Assembly: GCF_003149045.1 (NCBI RefSeq)
Contig: NZ_QGDU01000005.1
Span: 62,001-126,000 of the forward strand
Origin: Fibrobacter sp. UWR4
Lineage (GTDB): Bacteria > Fibrobacterota > Fibrobacteria > Fibrobacterales > Fibrobacteraceae
DNA length: 64,000 nucleotides
Direction: 5' to 3'
Under the pieces are notes generated by a model, which was not told where the DNA came from, did not search any database, and saw nothing but the letters and a program-made list of their open reading frames with translations. Shown one piece after another: positions 1-6,257 of the stretch (positions within the stretch are counted from its first letter, which is position 1; each line of letters opens with the position of its first letter). Both the position numbers and the translations under genes were made by a program.

Positions 1-1510
1 CGCTAGCCTGTTCTTCTTCAGAGATGGTAAGACCCTTGTCCCAGGCACCAAAGTCAAGTTCGGTCACCTTGATGGGCAGGCCCAGAGCTGCAAGCTTATC
101 CAGACGTTCCTTGATGAGGGCCGGAACCACGGGGCGAGTACCGAAGTGGCACTGGACACCAATACCGCTAATGGGAACCTTACGATCAATCAAGCCCTTA
201 ATCAAGCTAATGTATCGATCGGTTTCACCAGCAGCAACCACCTGGTATTCGTTGATGTAGAGGATTGCTTCGGGATCAGCCTGGTGAGCCCAGATGAAGG
301 CGCTATCCAAATAGTTGATGCCGCAAAGGTTGGTGGTGTACATTTCGTGGATGGGTTCGTTCCACACGTCGTATTCCACAATCTTGCCCTTATATTCCTT
401 CAGGTCGCGGTCGATACGAGCCTTCAGCTTCTTGCCGAAATCTTCGCACTGGCTAGCCTTATTAGGATTGGAGAAGTGCTTATCGAAGCCATAGCCCTGG
501 TGAGCCCAGTACAGAGCGTGACCGCGGAGAGTCCAGCCATTTTCCTGGGTAAACTTCACGTAGCGATCCATTTCTTCGCGGAGGGGCTTACCTTCCTTGC
601 GTTCGTATTCAGGCCACTTGAACTGGTTTTCGGTAACTGCATGCCAGAAGTACTTCTTGGCGGCAGCTTTATACCACTGTTCCGTGCTGTCCTTGTCCGG
701 ACCATAGAATGCAAGAGCGGTACCGAAGGGGAAATCATGCTGCAGAAGCTTCACGGAAACTTCTTCACCCGGATTAGCCTTCACTTCAAAATCAGCCTTG
801 CGGATTTCATCGATACGGGTATCCGCTTCAGCATACCAGGTAGTGTCCAGATCACCCTGCATGGAAATAGCCACATTGTCGATCTGCATCCAACCCTTCT
901 GGATACCCACCTGGAAGGTGACATTATTCAGGCCGTAACCCTTCTGGTCAGCAAGGAAGGTCATGGAATAAGTCTGCCATTCCGGAGTCAGGGCATAGGA
1001 AGCGCTTTCCTTCTGCTTGTATTCCGTATCGGGACCACCCTGGACCACGGCGTTCATAGCCATGTTCCCTCTAGCAACGAAGGAAAGAGTGTAATAAGTA
1101 GAGTCCGCCAGGAATTTAGGCGGCTGAAGCTGCAGGCCCCACCAAGGATCCGGCAGTTCCTTCACGATCACCTGGGCGCCGTTGGTGCAGTTCACGCCAA
1201 GACCCTGAACGCCAATCTGGCTTTCCACCTTGGCAGTCTTGCGACCATCTTCCTTGATCCACAAATACCAGCCGCCATCGCCATATTCCATGTCGCCGTT
1301 GGTCATCTTGTTGGATACAGGAATCTCCTCGAATTCTTCGGGATTGCAGCCCGTGGGAGGAGGAACATCTGCATTCGCAGAAGTGGCAGCCATGCTGGCA
1401 GGACCACCTGCAGTAGAAATCACGGAAGGACTAGCATTTTCGCTGCCAGCGCAGCCCACCAATGCAGCCACAGGCAAAGCCCAAAGGGCGGTTTTTAAGG
1501 ATTTATGCAT
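1..1510 (-). CDS. GH10 endo-1,4-beta-xylanase lipoprotein, 3' end cut by window edge
   Basis: Hydrolyses internal beta-1,4 bonds of xylan at the cell surface. About 503 codons are visible and the C-terminus lies outside the window. The start ATG at 1510 follows an AGGAA ribosome site. The N-terminus is a lipoprotein signal (MHKSLKTALWALPVAALVGC) with a Cys at the lipobox. A beta-sandwich carbohydrate-binding domain of the CBM4/9/22 type follows (NGDMEYGDGGWYLWIKEDG ... WMQIDNVAISMQGD). The catalytic GH10 barrel comes next: VWNEP carries the acid/base Glu, and TELDFGAWD near the window edge carries the nucleophile Glu. A GH10 domain is about 320 residues, so only a short tail should be missing. 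It reads away from the neighbouring transposase-like gene. Family assignment is secure; substrate range is inferred. Confidence 0.93.
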   Translation of the reverse strand, partial: MHKSLKTALWALPVAALVGCAGSENASPSVISTAGGPASMAATSANADVPPPTGCNPEEFEEIPVSNKMTNGDMEYGDGGWYLWIKEDGRKTAKVESQIGVQGLGVNCTNGAQVIVKELPDPWWGLQLQPPKFLADSTYYTLSFVARGNMAMNAVVQGGPDTEYKQKESASYALTPEWQTYSMTFLADQKGYGLNNVTFQVGIQKGWMQIDNVAISMQGDLDTTWYAEADTRIDEIRKADFEVKANPGEEVSVKLLQHDFPFGTALAFYGPDKDSTEQWYKAAAKKYFWHAVTENQFKWPEYERKEGKPLREEMDRYVKFTQENGWTLRGHALYWAHQGYGFDKHFSNPNKASQCEDFGKKLKARIDRDLKEYKGKIVEYDVWNEPIHEMYTTNLCGINYLDSAFIWAHQADPEAILYINEYQVVAAGETDRYISLIKGLIDRKVPISGIGVQCHFGTRPVVPALIKERLDKLAALGLPIKVTELDFGAWDKGLTISEEEQAS

Positions 1511-1875
1511 AAACATTCCTATTCTTTTCAAATTTTTCAGCTAGAATATAATTATAAAAGTGCGGGATAAGCCTGCAGCAAATCAAAAAGTGTACACAAC
1601 TGTATCAAGTGACTAGCGTCATCCAAATCAGGGAAACAATCTAGCTTTATACAAAGAAATATACTATATTCAACATATTCTCATCCGGCATTCGTGCGCG
1701 GCCATTAACTCTCTGCTTGCTGCTCGCGGCACTTCGCTTTCAACTTGACCGAAGGAAGGACGCCGCAGGGGACCTGGGAATGCGCTTCCTGAGTAAGTAA
1801 CGTAGGGCCCCCGATTTCAACGAAAAATTGAGGTCGGCACCATATCGTTAACCATTTTTACTCAAGAGGTATCCC
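1511..1875. other. Divergent intergenic region, xylanase / Rpn-type gene
   Basis: 365 bases without a gene. On the minus strand a TATAAT-like element lies about 40 nt before the xylanase ATG, and a GTGTACAC palindrome sits further upstream. The right half is GC-richer and holds short dyads such as AATTTTTC..GAAAAATT around 1820. It ends in AGAGG, the ribosome site for the next gene. No RNA gene was seen. Confidence 0.4.
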
Positions 1876-2931
1876 ATGACAGCATTGGGATCACGCGCCG
1901 ACTTCGGCATCATTTTGAACCAGGACCTTCCGGAACAGGAAATCCCGGAACTCCTGCGGCACTCCACTTTCCTTTCCGCGAAGGAAAATACGGCTTTTAT
2001 CAGGCTTTTCGAGGACAAGGAAATCCTGATCGATTTTCTGAACGCAGTCCTCCGTCGCAACGGCGAGGATCTCATTACGGAAGTAGAACACATGAATCGC
2101 GACCTTGCGGTCATCTACCCCAGCGATGACATCGTGGGCGTTGACGTTCACGCAAAAACAAAAAAAGGCGAATACATCGACGTTGAAATGCAGAAGTTCG
2201 GCCACACCCACTTCAAGGACCGCGTCGTTCTGTACGGCACCATCATGGCCGCCGAGGCCCACCGCGAGGAACTCCTGTCGCTCAAGAAGCGCCGCCAGGA
2301 ACTCTCCCTCAAGGAGCGCTACCGCATGCCCAAGATCTACAGCATCTGGATTTGCGAGAACGCCACCGACGGAAACAAGGACTACCGCGACACCTGGGGC
2401 ATCTACCGCAAGAGCGACCTGGGAAACAAGGACGCCTTGCCTGTAAGCGACGTTTTGAACTATATTTTCATCAAGTTGCCGAAGTTGGAAGCCGCCAAGG
2501 ACGTCCCCGAAAGGGAACGGGAATGGATGGACTTCATCAACAACTGCGGCAGCCGCGACGAAATTCCCAGCAACGCCCAGGGCGCCATCCGCGACGCCTA
2601 CGAGCGGTTGCGTATCCGTAGAACCCCTAAGGAAATCCTTGAAAGGCAGACTCTTACCATGACTACCCAGTATGACATAGACTGTTACATTGATGACGCC
2701 ATTAGCGAAGGCTTCGAAAAAGGTCTTGAAAAGGGACTTGAAAAGGGACTTGAGCAAGGACTTGAACAAGGTCTTGAAAAAGGGCGGACAGAGGGTAAAG
2801 ACGAGGCTCGGACCGAGGCTGTCGTCAAGGCTTTAAAGCGAGGCAAGCTCACCCTGGATGAAATCGCAGAAGACAACGATGTTTCGATTGATCGGGTGCG
2901 AGAAATCCAGAAGAACTTGCAAGGAAAGTAG
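1876..2931 (+). CDS. Rpn-family PD-(D/E)XK nuclease / putative transposase
   Basis: 351 residues. The start ATG at 1876 follows an AGAGG ribosome site. The N-terminal nuclease domain shows the family layout: FLSAKENTAFIRLFEDKEIL, then the active-site strands GVDVHAKTKKGEYIDVEMQ, where the Asp and the Glu-x-Gln form the PD-(D/E)XK core. Residues ~275-305 are heptad-like EKGLEKGLEQGLEQGLEKG repeats, typical of this family's linker, followed by a short helix-turn-helix-like tail. Members are recombination-promoting nucleases that often spread as mobile genes. Its 3' end overlaps the end of the reverse-transcriptase frame on the other strand by 83 nt. No terminal inverted repeats or target duplication were seen, so mobility is inferred from family only. 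Confidence 0.85.
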   Translation: MTALGSRADFGIILNQDLPEQEIPELLRHSTFLSAKENTAFIRLFEDKEILIDFLNAVLRRNGEDLITEVEHMNRDLAVIYPSDDIVGVDVHAKTKKGEYIDVEMQKFGHTHFKDRVVLYGTIMAAEAHREELLSLKKRRQELSLKERYRMPKIYSIWICENATDGNKDYRDTWGIYRKSDLGNKDALPVSDVLNYIFIKLPKLEAAKDVPEREREWMDFINNCGSRDEIPSNAQGAIRDAYERLRIRRTPKEILERQTLTMTTQYDIDCYIDDAISEGFEKGLEKGLEKGLEQGLEQGLEKGRTEGKDEARTEAVVKALKRGKLTLDEIAEDNDVSIDRVREIQKNLQGK

Positions 2932-4312
2932 ATGCCAACTTGAACGCATCGTAATGCCCCATATATCCAAGATAGCTTTGAATTCTGGATTGCTGGACGC
3001 GTTCTTCCAACACAGGGTTTCGTACACATTCCCTAAAGTTTTTTACAGTCCGTCTGCTAGGATAAGTCCGCCAGGGCAAAATATAGGCTCCCAAAAAAGG
3101 AAAACCATGGCTTACAGGCTGTAGCCGCGTTTTCTTTTCATTTAAATTCAAGTTCAGCCGGTCAAGCAAAAAATTGCGGATTTTAGGGATTGCATTCAGC
3201 AGCACAGACTTGTCATGATGAACAAGAAGCATGTCGTCCACATAACGGCCGTAGCAGCGAATTTTCAGTTGATGTTTTACGAACTGATCCAAGGGATTCA
3301 AATAGACATTGCCGAATAGTTGCGAAGTCAAGTTACCAATAGGCAAGCCTTGGTTTGCTGGCAGCCCCATGAGGGACTTGTTTGCTGGCAAGTCGTTCCA
3401 GGCACTGCGAGGGCTGCGAAAGTGGGCATTTTTTAACGGATCGTTAAACACAAAAGTCTTAACCAGGAACAGGCAAAGATCCCTGTCGGGAATGCCCCGC
3501 CACTTGGCCTTGCGAAGGCCCTCGATAATCAACTGATACAAGATATCGCGGTTGATACTCATGAAGAACCCGCTAATATCAAGGCGAAGGGCCCAGCAGT
3601 CGCGGGTAAAATTGCGGCTTTCCGAAACCATGAACTCTTTAGCCCGATTGATGCCGAAATCCGTACCCTTACCTACACGGCAACTGTAGCTGTCATAGAT
3701 AAACTGCCGGTCGAATATGGGGTAAATCCAGTTGTACAATAGGTGGTGCACAACGCGGTCACGGAAATTGGCGGCGATGATTTCACGCTTTACAGGCTTT
3801 TCGTTGATAAAGCAGATGCTAGGCAAAGGCTCGTAGGTCCTATTTTGTAGTTCCAAGGCCAAGGCCAACAAGTTGCTTTCGAGATTTTGCTCGAACTCCA
3901 GCTGGTTATGGGTATTGCGCTTATGTTTGCGGGCCTGAAAATAGGCAAAGCGTAAATCATTTTTTAGAAGGTTGATATTAAATTTACCAGAGTCCTTGAG
4001 ACAACGAACCGACCTTGCGTTGTTCTTGTTGTTCCAGTTGAGGTTCGCGTTGTCGTTGTTGTAGTTCAGGTTCAAGTTGAAGGCGTTGTTGCTATTGTAC
4101 TCGCCCGATGACCAGAAGTTAGCGTTGTTGCCCTCGTTGTTGAAGTCACCATTGTTGTTCCTGTTGCCACCAGGGAGCGCGGAGAAACCGTAAGTGCCAC
4201 CTGAATTTGAACTGCGATCGATTTTAGTTTCCAAGGAAGAATCTAATCCAAGCTGACTAAATAAATCTAGCTGACCGGAAACCTCCAGGGATTTTTTTCT
4301 ACTCGGTTTCAT
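2849..4312 (-). CDS. DGR reverse transcriptase with the template repeat translated as its N-terminal extension
   Basis: Copies the template RNA into adenine-mutagenised cDNA that replaces the variable repeat of the target gene. The 487-residue frame starts at ATG 4312, overlapping the avd stop (ATGA). Residues 1-39 are a leader, ~40-108 are encoded by the template repeat and contain 24 Asn, and ~109-487 are the polymerase. Polymerase motifs seen: LDISGFF (first catalytic Asp, ~245), GLPIGNLTSQ (~322-331; the Gln after Ser is the DGR signature in place of the usual Pro) and YVDD (~357-360). There is no maturase X or HNH domain as in group II introns. No ATG occurs between the repeat and the polymerase motifs until residue ~228, so translation must pass through the repeat or use a non-ATG start. 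The C-terminus overlaps the convergent Rpn gene. Confidence 0.93.
   Translation of the reverse strand: MKPSRKKSLEVSGQLDLFSQLGLDSSLETKIDRSSNSGGTYGFSALPGGNRNNNGDFNNEGNNANFWSSGEYNSNNAFNLNLNYNNDNANLNWNNKNNARSVRCLKDSGKFNINLLKNDLRFAYFQARKHKRNTHNQLEFEQNLESNLLALALELQNRTYEPLPSICFINEKPVKREIIAANFRDRVVHHLLYNWIYPIFDRQFIYDSYSCRVGKGTDFGINRAKEFMVSESRNFTRDCWALRLDISGFFMSINRDILYQLIIEGLRKAKWRGIPDRDLCLFLVKTFVFNDPLKNAHFRSPRSAWNDLPANKSLMGLPANQGLPIGNLTSQLFGNVYLNPLDQFVKHQLKIRCYGRYVDDMLLVHHDKSVLLNAIPKIRNFLLDRLNLNLNEKKTRLQPVSHGFPFLGAYILPWRTYPSRRTVKNFRECVRNPVLEERVQQSRIQSYLGYMGHYDAFKLASTFLASSSGFLAPDQSKHRCLLRFHPG
3989..4194 (-). repeat. DGR template repeat (TR)
   Basis: 206 bp, colinear with 5332-5537 without gaps. On the coding strand nearly every variable codon is AAC, giving an Asn-rich translation (RNNNGDFNNEGNNANF and so on). 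Of 28 differences from the VR, 27 are at coding-strand adenines (13 A to T, 13 A to G, 1 A to C). The conserved 3' block (RSVRCLKDS codons, 3989-4017) is identical in both copies and would be the initiation region for mutagenic homing. Homology stops sharply at both ends. Confidence 0.97.
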
Positions 4313-5085
4313 GCGAGTTGATCGCCGACTCTGATAGGTTTGCTCCCGTAGTCTTTAGTACCACTGGACTCTAACCTTAAAAGCGAATAAACTTTTTCCA
4401 CCTTTTCATTAAAGAAAAACCATTGATTTCCATTAAGCTGCCCCAAATCCGTTAACAGGCGGACCTTGATTCTCATGCTACCCAAAAGAGTCCGAAGCAA
4501 CATAGAATCCATCTTTATAACCTTTGTTGTAACCAAGTGAAGATGCTCTGTCAGTTCCACTGATTCCTGGCGTAATTTTTCGCCCAGGCCAAAACGGAAA
4601 TTCCGGAAAAATTTACTGGAGCATCTACACACGTACAAACAAATATCATAGGCTTCGCGATTGGCAAGCATTAAGTTTTCATAAGTAACTTCAGCCTGGC
4701 TTTTTTCAATGGATTCTCTTGATGGAACATTCCCCTCGACCATGCTTATCTTGGTTGTTTTCCATTCTTCAAAATCTTTACATGGAGGCAAACCTTGAAT
4801 ATCTACACGGTTTTCATCAATCTGAATCCAGGAATATCCCGATAGTTCAACCTCACGCTTCAAAGGTTCCATGCATTTTTCAGGGAACCCCATATAGACC
4901 ATTTCGGCATTGATATTTTTATAGAAACGGCTATGCACCTTGTACTTGCGAAAGTGCCTTTCCATGAAATAGGCTGAATATTCATAAGCCTGGAAAAAAC
5001 TACGATCCCGCAAAAGGTGGATTGTTCCATTGCCTGTTGGCGTAGATTCAGAATGCTCAAGAGCAAAGATTTCATTTATCTTCAT
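4309..5085 (-). CDS. avd: Avd-like DGR accessory protein with N-terminal extension
   Basis: 258 residues. The C-terminal ~115 residues match the four-helix-bundle accessory variability determinant family: a helix before RNFRFGLGEKLRQESVEL, then a Leu-rich helix (LLRTLLGSMRIKVRLLTDL) and a last helix ending in KVYSLLRLES. In known DGRs Avd is a basic pentamer that binds the reverse transcriptase and template RNA and is needed for homing. The first ~130 residues are extra relative to a ~125-residue Avd and contain FFQAYEYSAYFMERHF and a YMGFPEKCMEPL segment. I do not recognise that part with confidence; a MutS domain I-like fold is possible. The stop overlaps the reverse-transcriptase start by ATGA, indicating translational coupling. 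Confidence 0.8.
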   Translation of the reverse strand: MKINEIFALEHSESTPTGNGTIHLLRDRSFFQAYEYSAYFMERHFRKYKVHSRFYKNINAEMVYMGFPEKCMEPLKREVELSGYSWIQIDENRVDIQGLPPCKDFEEWKTTKISMVEGNVPSRESIEKSQAEVTYENLMLANREAYDICLYVCRCSSKFFRNFRFGLGEKLRQESVELTEHLHLVTTKVIKMDSMLLRTLLGSMRIKVRLLTDLGQLNGNQWFFFNEKVEKVYSLLRLESSGTKDYGSKPIRVGDQLA

Positions 5086-5236
5086 GCGCCAAATTTAATG
5101 GAACTTTCAACACAATCAAAGGGATGTCTGCGCAATTTTAGTTTTACACTTTATGACAAAAATTGACATTTATTAAAATAGATATTTATAGGTTTTAGAT
5201 GATTATATTTTACCGCTAAAATCTCGCCCCCCCCCC

Positions 5237-5276
5237 AAAAAAAAATCGGGCCGCCTTGCCTTGCGGCTTGGCGGCC
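5237..5276 (-). terminator. Rho-independent terminator of the DGR target gene
   Basis: On the minus strand a GGCCGCC / GGCGGCC stem has a TT/TT internal loop and an inner GCC / GGC stem. CGA and a run of nine T follow, then ten G. It lies about 50 nt past the target stop codon and separates target from avd, so avd-TR-RT may have its own transcription. Confidence 0.75.
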
Positions 5277-5282
5277 TGTTTT

Positions 5283-5304
5283 GGTTGGCTTACATTAGCC
5301 AACC
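5283..5304 (-). other. Second hairpin downstream of the VR
   Basis: Perfect 8-bp inverted repeat (GGTTGGCT / AGCCAACC) with a 6-nt loop, between the VR-proximal hairpin and the terminator. It may help fold the 3' flank of the VR; role unknown. Confidence 0.6.
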
Positions 5305-5305
5305 G

Positions 5306-5329
5306 CTAGTCCGACTTACGTCGGTCTAG
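5306..5329 (-). other. VR-proximal hairpin (DGR target-recognition cruciform candidate)
   Basis: Perfect arms CCGAC / GTCGG around a 4-nt loop (GTAA on the coding strand), extended past one mismatch by CTAG / CTAG. It starts 2 nt from the VR 3' end, and the target's TAG stop codon lies in its outer arm. In the Bordetella phage DGR a similar short-stem, 4-nt-loop hairpin just beyond the VR is required for efficient homing, so position and shape fit that role. Confidence 0.75.
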
Positions 5330-6243
5330 TTAGAGTCCTTGAGACAACGAACCGACCTTGCGTAGTTCTTGTAGTCCCGGTCGAGGTACGCGTCGTCGTA
5401 GTAGTAGAGCAGGTACAAGAAGAAGGCGACGTAGCTACTGTACTCGCCCGACGACCAGAAGCCAGCGTTGTTGCCCTCGTTGCCGAAGTCACCACCGTAG
5501 TCCCTGTAGCCACCAGGGAGCGCGGAGAAACCGTAAGCATCCGTTCCGTTGCCGCTAGAATTCCAGCCGGACTGGGACTTCAAATACTTGCCAGCAGTAG
5601 ATGAACCGGCATCACCAGTATGGTTATATCCGAACGATGGGTCAACAAAATTGATCAGTTCCTCGAACTCTCGGTGGCTCGGCAAGTGCCACCCACTGGG
5701 GCAAACACCGCGAACCGGGGTTGACGGATTAAGGGATGCATTACAGGCTTTACCATAAGCACAGCCTGCATCGTCCATGGCGACTTCCCAGGTGTACAGG
5801 CGACCATACTTGGTACAATTACTAGACTCATTGCCATAGCAGCCGCTCCATGCATAGGAACCCATGCTAGACACGTTACCCGGGTCGTAGTTCAAGTTCT
5901 CTGCCATCCATGTCTGGGAGCCGATGGTGACGGTCTTGTAGGTTTGGTTGTCGCGGAGGTCCTTCAAGGTATTTGCAACAGCATCATATTCGCTTCCATA
6001 CTTAATGCTGGAACTGCTGGATCCTATCGCCTCTTCGCGGCTCCAGGATGACGACAAGGAAGAACTCAAGGCAACATCTGTACCTGCCTCCACCAGATAC
6101 CCGTACATATCCTCGTAATCCGCCTCATAGTCGGAACAGGCGGTAAGGGAAAGCATTAACACGAAGAGGAATGCTAGACCCTTCGCTACGCTCAGGGTGA
6201 CACGGGAGGATGCACTTTTCAGGATGACATGTTCATTTTTCAT
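5326..6243 (-). CDS. DGR target: FISUMP-domain surface lipoprotein
   Basis: About 305 residues. A GGGGAGGG ribosome site favours ATG 6243 over ATG 6249. The signal peptide ends at a lipobox (LMLSLTAC), followed by an acidic and Ser-rich spacer (SSSLSSSWSREE). The 'Fibrobacter succinogenes major paralogous' domain then starts with TYKTVTIGSQTWMAENLNYD and contains GVCPSGWHLPSHREFEELI. The C-terminal ~69 residues (GFSALPGG to RSVRCLKDS) are the variable repeat, in the position and style of C-type-lectin-fold DGR targets. The expected role is a surface ligand-binding protein whose binding face is diversified; the ligand is unknown. It begins 8 nt after the PEGA gene and is probably co-transcribed with it. 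The signal peptide coding region contains what looks like an intergenic repeat. Confidence 0.9.
   Translation of the reverse strand: MKNEHVILKSASSRVTLSVAKGLAFLFVLMLSLTACSDYEADYEDMYGYLVEAGTDVALSSSLSSSWSREEAIGSSSSSIKYGSEYDAVANTLKDLRDNQTYKTVTIGSQTWMAENLNYDPGNVSSMGSYAWSGCYGNESSNCTKYGRLYTWEVAMDDAGCAYGKACNASLNPSTPVRGVCPSGWHLPSHREFEELINFVDPSFGYNHTGDAGSSTAGKYLKSQSGWNSSGNGTDAYGFSALPGGYRDYGGDFGNEGNNAGFWSSGEYSSYVAFFLYLLYYYDDAYLDRDYKNYARSVRCLKDSN
5332..5537 (-). repeat. DGR variable repeat (VR)
   Basis: 206 bp matching the TR at 3989-4194. Twenty of 24 template Asn codons are altered here, to Tyr, Asp, Gly, Ser, Val, Phe or Leu, and none has become a stop, as expected for AAC templates. Invariant blocks (ALPGG, FWSSGEY, RSVRCLKDS) would form the fold core. 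One change (Trp codon in TR, Arg codon here) is not at an adenine. Confidence 0.97.
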
Positions 6244-6257
6244 CTTCATTCCCTCCC

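Noticed and set aside
2849-4312. Group II intron or retron reverse transcriptase
   Set aside because: No intron domain, no maturase or HNH part, and the SQ motif plus TR/VR adenine bias fit a DGR.
5086-5230. Plus-strand TTGACA near 5163 as a promoter
   Set aside because: No convincing -10 at proper spacing and it points antisense into the target gene.
5227-5245. Homopolymer C10-A9 as a phase-variation switch
   Set aside because: Lies in non-coding DNA after a terminator, so a slip would change no frame; more likely a terminator tail. Length may be unreliable.
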